Shown here: positions 1 to 8,105 of the stretch, piece after piece | How the letters are laid out: every line of letters starts with the position of its first letter | How positions within the stretch are numbered: the first letter of the stretch is position 1 | Assembly (NCBI GenBank): GCA_963814865.1 | Contig: CAWFEN010000009.1 | Coordinates: 372,001-436,000, forward strand | Origin: AP-15 sp963814865 | GTDB lineage: Bacteria > Pseudomonadota > Alphaproteobacteria > ATCC43930 > CGMCC-115725 | DNA length: 64,000 nucleotides | Direction of reading: 5' to 3' | Position numbers and translations under genes: made by a program | Notes under the pieces: generated by a model | What the model was told of the DNA's origin: nothing | Database searches by the model: none | What the model saw: only the letters and a program-made list of their open reading frames with translations

Positions 1-899
1 CGCGTAATGGTGACATTGCCGAGCAGCGTCACGATCCCCGTTTCGGCATTGTCGACGCCGTAATCGCCACGGGCGATGTCGGTCGCGGTCGAGACGACGA
101 CATTGCCCTCGGCGTCGATGCGGCTGATCCGGGAACTGCCTTCGCCGGCCTCGATCGGTTGCGCTGCGGCACCGGGCTTTGCCGGTGCGGCGGTCGCCGC
201 GGCCGGTGCCGATTTCGCGGACGGCCTGGCGTTGGCCATCCCGGTCCCGCCCGGTGTCACCGGCGGCTTGGCCGCGGCCGGTGCCGATTTCGCGGGCGGC
301 TTGGCTTCGGCCATCCCGGCCCCGCCCGGTTTCGGCGCCCCCTGCGGCGTCTGCTGGATGAAATGGGCGGTCAGCACATCGGCGCGGATCCGCTTCTCAC
401 CGCGGACCGCAACGGCATCGCCGCGGGCGACCGCGACCTGCTTCTGGTCGTACCATTCGAGGCTGTCGCGCGCCGTCACGACGTCGGTCGGCGTCGTCAG
501 CTTCAGCGCCTTGCCGGTGACGATGGCGATCGCCTGATCGACATCATAGACCGCCTGATCGCCGACGACGGTGTCGGTTTCGTTGTTGATCCTGACGTGA
601 CCGTCGGCGTCGAGACGGTAGATCTCGGTCCCGCCCTCCGCCCCTTTGGCCGGGCGATAATGGGCGGTCAGGGTATCGGCATGCACCTCCGTGTTGCCCC
701 GCTTGGCGACGGCGTTGCCGCGAGCGATATAGACTTGCGCGTTCTGCTGCCACTCGATCCCGGAATCGGCCAGGATGTCGATCGGCAGACCGTCTGCGGC
801 GTTGCCGAGGCTCAACCCCTGAGCGGCTGCCGGCACCGGGCCGAACGCCATCGCCAGCAAGAGCGCGGCGAGCGGCGCCCAAAGACGTCGCACTGTCAT
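1..899 (-). CDS. lptA: LptA/OstA lipopolysaccharide transport periplasmic protein, 3' end beyond the window
   Basis: LptA forms the periplasmic bridge that carries lipopolysaccharide from LptC to the outer membrane. I read this frame directly from the DNA: ATG at 899, then a signal peptide (residues about 1-27, hydrophobic core ALLLAMAFGPVPAAAQ), then OstA-type beta strands with repeated units such as VYIARGNAVAKRGNTEVHAD and VAVARGDAVAVRGEKRIRAD. Between the second unit and the next strand lies an Ala/Pro/Lys-rich insert (about positions 160-350) containing two near-identical copies of a block ending AKSAPAAA, which is unusual for the family. The frame is open to the window edge. It follows lptC by 30 bases in the same operon, and lptB would be expected next. 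Confidence 0.85.
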   Translation of the reverse strand, partial: MTVRRLWAPLAALLLAMAFGPVPAAAQGLSLGNAADGLPIDILADSGIEWQQNAQVYIARGNAVAKRGNTEVHADTLTAHYRPAKGAEGGTEIYRLDADGHVRINNETDTVVGDQAVYDVDQAIAIVTGKALKLTTPTDVVTARDSLEWYDQKQVAVARGDAVAVRGEKRIRADVLTAHFIQQTPQGAPKPGGAGMAEAKPPAKSAPAAAKPPVTPGGTGMANARPSAKSAPAAATAAPAKPGAAAQPIEAGEGSSRISRIDAEGNVVVSTATDIARGDYGVDNAETGIVTLLGNVTIT

Positions 900-929
900 C
901 GCCGCCCCACCCGGCGCGCGGCTGCACCG

Positions 930-1862
930 TCAGCCGGCATTGTAGCTCCCCTGTTTGGACGCCGGCTCGCGCGTGACGTGCCTGGTTGCCGGCGGCTTCC
1001 TGACCGGCGGTTTTTTGGCGAGGTGGTGCGAGGCGGTCGCGTGGCGCTTTGTTGCCGGCGCGGCATGGGCGGGCTTTACGGCAGCGGCGCGGGATGGCGC
1101 CGGCGAGGCGGCCGCCGCGGTCTCGATTTGCGCCGCCGTCTTGACGATCTGTGCCGGCAGCGCCGGAGGAGCTGTCGCGGCGCGGGCCGGCCGTGTCCCT
1201 TTGAGCACGAGATGCGCCCGGCCGGTAAAGACGATGGTGTCGCCCTTGTTCAGAATTCGAAAGCCTTGGGCGGCGATGTTGCCCGAAGGTCCGTGCCCGG
1301 CAACAGGATCGTTGCCATCGGCGGTATTGGCGGACAAATCGGCGTGCGCTCGCGCCGTGACGAATTGGGTGCCGTCCTGGTGGGTCAAGGTCACGTCGCC
1401 GAACAGATCCAGGAGCTGTGCCTGGGACTGGTATACTCCGGTGGCAGCCGTCAGCACGACGGTAGTGGCGGCACGCATCAGGATCTGCGCGTGCGGTTGC
1501 TCGAGAGACATCAGATCGTTGCGGTTGGGGAGCTGGCGCCCGGATGCCGCGGTCACGACAAACGGCCGATTGTACCGGTCGAGCCCGGCATAGCGGGGCT
1601 TGATCATGCGCAATTGGCGCGCGTCGCGCAGATCGATGGCAGGAAAGGCGGCCCGCACGCTTTCCAGCAGCGGGCTGAGGCGCGGCCAGGCGGCGACGAG
1701 CAGCAGGAGACCCAGCCCGATCGCCGGCAGGACGCGCTTGAGCAGCACGACGCGCCGGCTGTAGCGGTCGGCGGCAAAACGCGGCCGCCAGCCGCCGGCG
1801 GCCTGGCGCAGTTCCGGAGCGGCGGCCCGCTCCATCCCGGCTTGCTGCCCCAGCGTCCGCAT
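930..1862 (-). CDS. lptC: LptC lipopolysaccharide export protein with long C-terminal tail
   Basis: LptC is the bitopic inner-membrane subunit that receives lipopolysaccharide from LptBFG and passes it to LptA. The ATG at 1862 gives 310 residues. An N-terminal arm precedes one membrane segment (VLPAIGLGLLLLVAAW), followed by the LptC/DUF1239 beta-jellyroll with MSLEQPHAQ and LLDLFGDVTLTHQDG. The last 95 or so residues are an Ala/Pro/Lys/His-rich tail not expected in the core family, so the protein is longer than typical LptC. The gene starts 22 bases after kdsD and precedes lptA, the usual alphaproteobacterial order. Earlier in-frame codons overlap kdsD and were not chosen. Confidence 0.85.
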   Translation of the reverse strand: MRTLGQQAGMERAAAPELRQAAGGWRPRFAADRYSRRVVLLKRVLPAIGLGLLLLVAAWPRLSPLLESVRAAFPAIDLRDARQLRMIKPRYAGLDRYNRPFVVTAASGRQLPNRNDLMSLEQPHAQILMRAATTVVLTAATGVYQSQAQLLDLFGDVTLTHQDGTQFVTARAHADLSANTADGNDPVAGHGPSGNIAAQGFRILNKGDTIVFTGRAHLVLKGTRPARAATAPPALPAQIVKTAAQIETAAAASPAPSRAAAVKPAHAAPATKRHATASHHLAKKPPVRKPPATRHVTREPASKQGSYNAG

Positions 1863-1884
1863 CGGCCGGTCCGCCCCCGCCGCC

Positions 1885-2862
1885 TCACGCGATGCCGGCA
1901 CGCAGGCAGTCGTGCAGGTGCAGAAAGCCGACCGGCCGGCCGGTCGCGTCGACAACGAACAGGGCGGTGATCGCATTGCGGTTCATCAGCCCCAGCGCCT
2001 CGGCGGCGAGTGCTCCGGCGGTGATTGTCTTCGGGTCCGGATGCATGATCTCGGCTACCGTCCGGCCGAGCAGCGAATCGCCCATGTGGCGGCGCAGATC
2101 GCCATCGGTGACGACCCCGACCAGCACTCCCTGCGGATCGCACGCGCCGACGCAGCCGAAGCTTTTCGCCGTCATCACCAAAATCGCCTCGGACATCCGG
2201 GCGGCGGGTGCGATGAGCGGCACCTCGTCCTTTGCGTGCATGATGTCGCCGACCCGCAGCAGACGCCGCCCGAGCCTCCCGCCCGGGTGCAGCACGCGAA
2301 AATCGGCGGTGGAGAAGCTCTTGCGCTCGAGCAGGGCGATCGCCAGCGCGTCGCCCAGCGCCATCATCACCGTTGTCGAGGTGGTCGGCGCCAGCCCCAT
2401 CGGGCAGGCCTCGGCGGCGGCGGGCAGCAAGAGGACGACATCCGCGGCGTCGGCGAGCGTGGAGCGCGCGCCGCCGGTAATGGCGGCCAGCGGAATCCGG
2501 AAGCGGCGCGAATAGGCGACGATGTCGGCGATCTCGGTGGTTTCGCCGGAGTTCGACAACACCAGGACGGCGTCGCCGCCGCCGATCATGCCGAGGTCGC
2601 CGTGGCTCGCCTCGACGGGATGGATGAACTGCGCCGGCGTGCCGGTCGAAGCGAGGGTAGCGGCGATCTTGCGGGCGACGTGGCCGCTCTTGCCGACGCC
2701 GGTGACGATGATGCGCCCGTGCGCCGCCGCGCATAGCTCGACGGCGGCTTCAAACGTGCCGTCGAGCGCCCGGACCAGCGCTTCGAGCCCGCCGATCTCG
2801 GCTCGAATCACGCCGCGCGCAACCGCGAGGGCGGTCTTGCCGCCGGCATCGGGGCGAGCCAT
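1885..2862 (-). CDS. kdsD: Arabinose-5-phosphate isomerase KdsD/KpsF
   Basis: KdsD converts D-ribulose 5-phosphate to D-arabinose 5-phosphate, the first step of Kdo synthesis for lipid A core. The 325-residue protein has an N-terminal SIS domain (about 30-190) with the sugar-phosphate motifs GVGKSGHVARKIAATLASTG and LSNSGETTEIADIV, then two CBS domains (about 205-325) starting GDIMHAK and ending in FLHLHDCLRAGIA. Length and order match the KpsF/GutQ/KdsD family. It sits between rnd and lptC on the minus strand, coupling Kdo precursor supply to lipopolysaccharide export genes. Confidence 0.93.
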   Translation of the reverse strand: MARPDAGGKTALAVARGVIRAEIGGLEALVRALDGTFEAAVELCAAAHGRIIVTGVGKSGHVARKIAATLASTGTPAQFIHPVEASHGDLGMIGGGDAVLVLSNSGETTEIADIVAYSRRFRIPLAAITGGARSTLADAADVVLLLPAAAEACPMGLAPTTSTTVMMALGDALAIALLERKSFSTADFRVLHPGGRLGRRLLRVGDIMHAKDEVPLIAPAARMSEAILVMTAKSFGCVGACDPQGVLVGVVTDGDLRRHMGDSLLGRTVAEIMHPDPKTITAGALAAEALGLMNRNAITALFVVDATGRPVGFLHLHDCLRAGIA

Positions 2863-2981
2863 CCCCTGCGTCGACGGCGCAATGAAGCGGCGCTGCGGAG
2901 CCGGCGGCGTTGCTCATCGCGGCCAGGCGACCCGGCGTGTACGGCAAATCGGCGCCCAGAACGAGACCCCCGACGATGCGG

Positions 2982-3593
2982 TCAATGCGCGAAGATGTCT
3001 TGCTCCGCCCAGCCGCCCAGATCAAGCAGGACGCGATCGGGCAGGAATTCAAAGCAGCCGCGGGCCAGCCGCTCGCGCCCTTCGCGCTCCAGCATCGCGT
3101 CGAGTCGGGCGCGCAGCGCATGGAGATGCAGCACGTCCGAGGCGGCGTAGCGGAGCTGCTCGGCAGTGAGCGTCTGCGCCCCCCAATCGGAACTCTGCTG
3201 CTGCTTCGACAGGTCGATGTTGAGGAGGTCCTTGCACAGATCGCGCAGCCCGTGCCGGTCGGTGAAGGTGCGCGCCAGGCGGGAAGCGATCTTGGTGCAA
3301 TAGCAGGGGAGCGCCATGACCCCGAGATAGTGGTAGAGCATGGCGAGATCGAAGCGCGCGAAATGGAACAGCTTGGTCACGCCGGGATCGGCGAGCAGCC
3401 GCTTCAGCCGCGGCGCCTCATATAGGCCCGGAGCGAGTTGGACGAGATGCGCGTTCCCGTCCCCCGCCGAAAGCTGCACGAGGCACAACCGGTCGCGCCG
3501 CGGGTTGAGCCCCATCGCCTCGGTGTCGATCGCGACCGATTCGCCGAAGTCGAGTCCTTCGGGAAGATCGCCGTGATGGAGGCAGTGGCTCAT
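2982..3593 (-). CDS. rnd: Ribonuclease D family 3'-5' exonuclease
   Basis: A short DEDD-family exonuclease that trims RNA 3' ends, for example tRNA precursors. The ATG at 3593 gives 203 residues, typical of the compact alphaproteobacterial form with no HRDC domain. Motif I is VAIDTEAMGL (D and E of DEDD), motif II lies in LFHFARFDLAMLYHY, and motif III is YAASDVLHLHALRARL. The open frame extends upstream, but that part runs through the tRNA-Leu and was rejected. The tRNA gene lies immediately upstream on the same strand. Confidence 0.9.
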   Translation of the reverse strand: MSHCLHHGDLPEGLDFGESVAIDTEAMGLNPRRDRLCLVQLSAGDGNAHLVQLAPGLYEAPRLKRLLADPGVTKLFHFARFDLAMLYHYLGVMALPCYCTKIASRLARTFTDRHGLRDLCKDLLNIDLSKQQQSSDWGAQTLTAEQLRYAASDVLHLHALRARLDAMLEREGRERLARGCFEFLPDRVLLDLGGWAEQDIFAH

Positions 3594-3747
3594 CGCGCGG
3601 CGGCGATTCGGCGTCTTGTCCGGGAACAGCCCCGACCGTCCGCGATCCTGCGCCCACCGGAAGCTGAAACTGTCGCCATGCTGAATCCGCTGCAACTCTC
3701 GAATCTGCTCGCCGACGCCAAATCCGCGCCTGATTACCCGATATGCT

Positions 3748-3833
3748 TGGTGCGCCCGAGTGGAGTTCGAACCACCACTCCTTTCGGAACACGGACCTGA
3801 ACCGTGCGCGTCTGCCAATTCCGCCACGGGCGC
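3748..3833 (-). tRNA. tRNA-Leu (anticodon CAG)
   Basis: Read on the minus strand, the gene begins GCGCCCG and ends CGGGCGC followed by A and an encoded CCA, so the acceptor stem pairs completely. The anticodon arm is CACGG-TTCAGGT-CCGTG, giving anticodon CAG. The T arm contains GGTTCGAACTCC. A long variable arm (GTTCCGAAAGGAGT region) identifies a class II tRNA, consistent with leucine. Length is 86 bases. It lies just upstream of rnd on the same strand. Confidence 0.95.
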
Positions 3834-4022
3834 TGGGGATCGCGGGAGATAGGTCCGGACCTCGCCGATGTCAACGGCAATGCGTGCGGGAAGCGAGATC
3901 GGCGGCGCCCGCCGCGTCTTGATTTCAGGCGTCGAGGGGAGGCTCGCCGCCTTCCGGCAACGCCGGTGCTGCGCTATAGAGGACGGGATTCAAGCCGGCG
4001 GGCTGCACGCAACGGGGGAACC

Positions 4023-4967
4023 ATGAGAAATCGCCGAACCGCCGTGCTCGGCGGGTCGGGCTTCATCGGCCGGTACGTGGTCCGGCGGCTCGCCGCACGC
4101 GGCGAGGTCATCGCCGTCGGCTGCCGCAACGCCGAGGACGCCAAGTTCCTGAAGCCGATGGGCAATGTCGGGCAGATCGCGACCCTGAATGTCGCGATCG
4201 GCGATACGGCGCTGCTGCCGGCCTTCCTCGCCGGCAATGCGGCGCTCGTCAACTGCGTCGGCGTTCTGCGTGAAAGCGGGTCGCAGACTTTCGAGCTCGT
4301 GCACCATACCGGACCCGCCCGGCTCGCCCGGCTGGCCCGCGACGCCGGGGTCGAGCGCCTCGTGCACATCTCGGCGATCGGCGCCGATTCGCGCTCGTCC
4401 TCCGCCTATGCCCGCACCAAGGCCGCCGGCGAGCAGGCCGTGCGCGACGCCTTTCCGACCGCGACGATCCTGCGCCCCTCGGTCGTGTTCGGCCCCGAAG
4501 ACCAGTTCTTCAACCGGTTCGCGGCGATGGCGACGATCGCGCCGGTGCTGCCGCTGATCGGCGGCGGCGAGACCCGGTTTCAGCCGGTCTATGTCGGCGA
4601 TGTCGCCGATGCGGTGGTCGAGTGCCTCGACGACCCGGCGACGGCGGGACGCACCTACGAGCTCGGTGGCCCCAAGGTCTACACATTCCGCGAGATCCTG
4701 GACCTGCTGCTGCACGAAATCAGGCGCAAGCGGCTGTTCGTCAATCTGCCGTTCGGCCTTGCCGCCCTGCAGGCGCGGCTGATGTCGATCCTGCCGAACC
4801 CGCCGCTGACGCCGGACCAGGTCGAGCTGCTGAAACGCGACAACGTCGTGTCTGCGGGGGCCATGACGCTTGCCAGCCTGGGGATCGCGCCGACCGCCGT
4901 CGAGGCGATCCTGCCGACCTACCTCGACCGCTTCCGCCGCGGCGGCTGGTACCAGCGCCGAGCCTGA
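4023..4967 (+). CDS. NDUFA9-like NAD(P)-binding reductase (atypical SDR)
   Basis: An extended/atypical short-chain dehydrogenase of the complex I NDUFA9 subunit family, found beside or within respiratory complex I in alphaproteobacteria and mitochondria. The ATG at 4023 gives 314 residues. The Rossmann motif is VLGGSGFIGRYVVRRL at the N terminus, followed by LVHISAIGADSRSSSAYARTK (the Ser/Tyr-Lys region) and the substrate-side segment FQPVYVGDVADAVVECL. The C-terminal part (LPFGLAALQARLMSILPNPP) is typical of NDUFA9-like proteins. It starts the plus-strand run after the tRNA gene, and the catalytic substrate is not known. Confidence 0.85.
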   Translation: MRNRRTAVLGGSGFIGRYVVRRLAARGEVIAVGCRNAEDAKFLKPMGNVGQIATLNVAIGDTALLPAFLAGNAALVNCVGVLRESGSQTFELVHHTGPARLARLARDAGVERLVHISAIGADSRSSSAYARTKAAGEQAVRDAFPTATILRPSVVFGPEDQFFNRFAAMATIAPVLPLIGGGETRFQPVYVGDVADAVVECLDDPATAGRTYELGGPKVYTFREILDLLLHEIRRKRLFVNLPFGLAALQARLMSILPNPPLTPDQVELLKRDNVVSAGAMTLASLGIAPTAVEAILPTYLDRFRRGGWYQRRA

Positions 4968-5030
4968 ACCGCTTTCGCCGCGACGCCGGCTCGTCTAAGG
5001 TCGCCGCCCAATCGGTCGGGGGAACATGTC

Positions 5031-5591
5031 ATGGCAGCGTTGGGTCGGCTCCTCGTGCTGATCGTCGCGCTCACAGCAGGAGGCGGGGCGATGGCCGCAG
5101 ATCTCGAAAACACCCTCTATCTCGACGTGCCGGCGGGCCGCGTCGTGATCCAGATGCGGCCCGATCTCGCGCCTGCGACCTGCGCGCAGATCAAGGCGCT
5201 GGTGCGGCGCGGCTTTTACGACGGGATCGTCTTTCACCGGGTGATCGACGGCTTCATGGCTCAAACCGGCGATCCGACCGGCACCGGCACCGGCGGTTCC
5301 GGCCACCCGCTCAAGGCCGAATTCTCGAATGAGAAATTCGCCCGCGGCACGGTGGCGATGGCGCGGACCTCGGATCCCGACAGCGCCGACAGCCAATTTT
5401 TCATCATGTTCGCGCCGGCGCCGTCGCTCGACGGCAAATACACGATCTGGGGCGAGGTCGTTTCCGGCATGGAATATGTCGATCAGATCAAGAAGGGTGA
5501 TCCTGCCGGCAACGGCTCGGTCACCAACCCCGATCGCATCATCAAGATGCAGGTCGCCGCCGACGCCGAAAAGGCGAAACCGAAGCCGTAG
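5031..5591 (+). CDS. Periplasmic peptidyl-prolyl cis-trans isomerase (cyclophilin)
   Basis: A cyclophilin that catalyses proline isomerisation during protein folding. It has 186 residues. Residues 1-22 form a Sec signal peptide ending AGGGAMAA, so the enzyme is expected in the periplasm. The domain carries the family motifs FYDGIVFHRVIDGFMAQTGD, FIMFAPAPSLDGKYTIWGEV and VARTSDPDSADSQFFI-like segments around residues 100-120. It follows the NDUFA9-like gene by 63 bases and could be co-transcribed with it. Confidence 0.92.
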   Translation: MAALGRLLVLIVALTAGGGAMAADLENTLYLDVPAGRVVIQMRPDLAPATCAQIKALVRRGFYDGIVFHRVIDGFMAQTGDPTGTGTGGSGHPLKAEFSNEKFARGTVAMARTSDPDSADSQFFIMFAPAPSLDGKYTIWGEVVSGMEYVDQIKKGDPAGNGSVTNPDRIIKMQVAADAEKAKPKP

Positions 5592-5621
5592 CGGGGTAGC
5601 TCGGCCCTGCGCGGAGCCGGA

Positions 5622-6959
5622 ATGGCTCCTCGCCCCGCGCAACGGGAGGGTGAGGGGCGGCTGTCGCGGCGCCGTTCGTTCGCGTGGCTGTCCGCACTCG
5701 GGGTCTATCGCCGGCCGCGGCTGATCGCGGTGCTGCTGATGGGGTTCGCGAGCGGACTGCCGCTCGCCCTGACCTTTGGCACCCTGTCGTTCTGGCTGGC
5801 CGAAACCGGCGTCTCGCGCACCGCGATCGGGCTCTTCGCGCTGGTCGGCGTGTCCTACAGCCTGAAATTCCTTTGGTCGCCGCTGATCGACCGGTTGCCG
5901 GTGCCGATCCTGACCCGACGGCTCGGGCGGCGGCGCGGCTGGGCCTTGGCGATCCAGCCGGCGCTGGCGCTGGCGATCCTGGCGCTCGGGTTCACCGATC
6001 CGAGATCCGCCCCGGGCATGACGGCGCTGGCGGCGGTCGCCGTCGCATTCTTGTCGGCGAGCCAGGACATCGTCATCGACGCCTACCGGATCGAGCTGCT
6101 GCGCCCCGAGGAGCAGGGCGCCGGCGCCGCCGCCACGCAATGGGGCTACCGCTTCGGCATGCTCGCCGCCTCGGCCGGCGCGCTGTGGGCCGCGAGTTTC
6201 GGCGGCTGGCACTTCGCCTATGCGCTGATGGCCGGGCTGATGTTCGTCGGCATGGCGGCGGTGTGGTTCACCCCCGAGCCGGGCGGCGTCCATGCGCTCG
6301 AACCGCTGCCGGGCGCCAACCGCCGCGGCCGGATCGCCGCCTGGTTCGAGCGCGCCGTCCTCGCTCCTTTCGCCGACCTGCTGACGCGGCCGGGCGCCGC
6401 GGCGATCCTCGCTTTCGTCATCCTCTACAAATTCGGCGACGCGCTGGCCGGCACCATGTCGAACCCGCTCTACGTGGCGCTCGGCTTCACCAAGGTCGAG
6501 GTCGCCGACATCGGCAAGGTTTACGGTTTCGCCGCCGGCCTCGCCGGGCTCGCCCTGGGCGGCATCGTCGTGCTGCGCATCGGCGTGTTCCGCGCGCTCC
6601 TCGTCTGCGGCGTCCTGCAGATGCTGTCGAACCTGATGTATGCGCTGCAGGTCTGGGCCGGGCACGATCTGCCGGTCCTGGCGCTGACCATCGGGGTCGA
6701 GAATCTGACCGGCGGGATGGGCTCTGCGGCGTTTGTCGCCTATCTCTCCGGGCTGTGCAGCCTCGCCTTCACGGCGACCCAGTATGCGCTCCTGACCTCG
6801 CTCGCGGCGGTCGGCCGCACCACCTTGTCGGCCTCGGGCGGCGCGCTTGCCGATGCGCTCGGCTGGACCCCGTTCTTCATCCTCAGCACCGCCGCCTGCC
6901 TCCCCGGCCTCGCCCTGCTCGTCTGGGTCATGCGCGCGGCGGCTCGCCCCCGACCCTGA
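5622..6959 (+). CDS. ampG: AmpG-family muropeptide MFS transporter
   Basis: AmpG imports anhydromuropeptides released during cell-wall turnover into the cytoplasm for recycling. The 445-residue protein has about 12-14 hydrophobic segments and family motifs including GFASGLPLALTFGTLSFWLAE-like residues near 50, KFLWSPLIDR and SQDIVIDAYRIELLRPEEQG. The first 25 or so codons are derived from a CTC/GAG-rich intergenic repeat, so the true start may lie slightly downstream, although no better ATG is visible. It is 30 bases after the cyclophilin gene. The 3' end overlaps the cupin gene on the other strand by 32 bases. Confidence 0.85.
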   Translation: MAPRPAQREGEGRLSRRRSFAWLSALGVYRRPRLIAVLLMGFASGLPLALTFGTLSFWLAETGVSRTAIGLFALVGVSYSLKFLWSPLIDRLPVPILTRRLGRRRGWALAIQPALALAILALGFTDPRSAPGMTALAAVAVAFLSASQDIVIDAYRIELLRPEEQGAGAAATQWGYRFGMLAASAGALWAASFGGWHFAYALMAGLMFVGMAAVWFTPEPGGVHALEPLPGANRRGRIAAWFERAVLAPFADLLTRPGAAAILAFVILYKFGDALAGTMSNPLYVALGFTKVEVADIGKVYGFAAGLAGLALGGIVVLRIGVFRALLVCGVLQMLSNLMYALQVWAGHDLPVLALTIGVENLTGGMGSAAFVAYLSGLCSLAFTATQYALLTSLAAVGRTTLSASGGALADALGWTPFFILSTAACLPGLALLVWVMRAAARPRP

Positions 6960-7269
6960 GAAAATCGTAGGCGCCGACGCCTTGCACCAGCAGGAAGCGC
7001 GTTTCCGCCTCGGAGCGGTTCGAGATCAGATGCGCGGTCTTTGGTGGGATGTGATGGCGCGCGCCGACATCGAGGACCCGGCGGTCGGACGGCGCCCGCG
7101 TTTCGATCGACAGCGCGCCCTCCAGCACGAAGTACCAGTCGGTCACCGCGCTGTGGAAATGCCACGGGATCGCCTCACCCGGCGCCAGCGTGAAGATCCG
7201 TGCCTGCACATCGCTGCCGACCGCCACCGGCTCGACCGATTTGACCGTGTACCCGGCACCCTGCGCCAT
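6928..7269 (-). CDS. Cupin-domain protein
   Basis: A single-domain cupin of 113 residues from ATG 7269. The metal-binding motif 1 is IPWHFHSAVTDWYFVLEG (two His and a Glu), and motif 2 includes IPPKTAHLISN. Such proteins bind a divalent metal and act as small dioxygenases, isomerases or sensors; no substrate can be inferred. The 3' end overlaps ampG convergently. Upstream on the same strand are the DUF45 peptidase and the alcohol dehydrogenase, so it may be the last gene of that run. Confidence 0.8.
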   Translation of the reverse strand: MAQGAGYTVKSVEPVAVGSDVQARIFTLAPGEAIPWHFHSAVTDWYFVLEGALSIETRAPSDRRVLDVGARHHIPPKTAHLISNRSEAETRFLLVQGVGAYDFLRVGGEPPRA

Positions 7270-7294
7270 CGTTCCGCTCCTCCCTGCCCGCCGG

Positions 7295-8056
7295 TCAGCC
7301 GTATGAGAATAGCTGATTGCGGTGCCGTTTGAGCCACGCCCGCGGCGTCGCACTCCCCGGCGCCAGGCTCTCCACCAGTCGCCAGAAGCGCGGCCCGTGG
7401 TTCATCTCGGCGAGATGCGCGACCTCATGGGCGACGACATAGTCGACCACTGGCCCCGGCGCGAACACCAGCCGCCAGCTGAACGACAAATTGCCGCGCA
7501 CCGAGCAGCTCCCCCATCGGCTCGTCGTATCGCGCACAGTGACGCGCCCGACCCTGCGCCCGATGCTCAGGGCGAGGTCGCGGGCGCGGCGTCCGAGCTC
7601 GTCCCGCGCCATCATGGCGAGATGGTCGCGCACCCGGCGCGCGAGATGGCGGGGCTCACCGCGCACGCGGATTTCGCCATCGGCGATCGCCACCGGCGGC
7701 GCCCCGCTATCGGGCTCGCGGCGGATCCGGTGGGGCACTCCGAACACCGGCACGATCGCGCCCTCGACGAACGGCGACGGCGGCGGCAGCGCAGCGAGCC
7801 GCGCCTCGATCCAGCCGCGATGCTTCGTCAGAAAGCGCAGGCCGCGGGCCGCCGGGACGCCCTGCGGCAGCACCAGCTCGATCTTGCGCTCCGCGGCATC
7901 GACGCGGAGCCCGATCCGCCGCGCGCGCGGACTGACCCGGATCGAGACCGGAGCGCCGACGCCCGCGCCGCCATCCGGGGCGAGAATAGCCGCCTGCTCG
8001 GCAGCCGCGGCGCCGCGGCTTCTCGATCGGGCGAAGGGGTTCGCCAGGATGCTCAA
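7295..8056 (-). CDS. YgjP-like (DUF45) metallopeptidase
   Basis: A zinc metallopeptidase of the YgjP/DUF45 family, related to M48 and SprT. The 253-residue frame contains the catalytic helix VVAHEVAHLAEMNHGPRFW (HExxH plus downstream His) and the conserved RWGSCSVRGNLSFSWRL segment upstream of it. The N-terminal half holds the usual beta-rich region with RRIGLRVDAAERKIELVLP. The frame begins with TTG at 8056, so the start is uncertain. It ends 25 bases before the cupin gene. Confidence 0.85.
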   Translation of the reverse strand: MSILANPFARSRSRGAAAAEQAAILAPDGGAGVGAPVSIRVSPRARRIGLRVDAAERKIELVLPQGVPAARGLRFLTKHRGWIEARLAALPPPSPFVEGAIVPVFGVPHRIRREPDSGAPPVAIADGEIRVRGEPRHLARRVRDHLAMMARDELGRRARDLALSIGRRVGRVTVRDTTSRWGSCSVRGNLSFSWRLVFAPGPVVDYVVAHEVAHLAEMNHGPRFWRLVESLAPGSATPRAWLKRHRNQLFSYG

Positions 8057-8105
8057 CCGCGTGCTTTCGCTGCCGGCGAGCCGAGCGCTGCGGTGCAGCC
8101 CCCTG

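Noticed and set aside
159..1970. A 603-residue plus-strand open frame over lptA, lptC and kdsD
   Set aside because: Arg/Gly-rich composition without domains; it is the complement of the real minus-strand genes.
3594..3827. A longer N terminus for RNase D
   Set aside because: The extra codons translate the tRNA-Leu gene and its flank.
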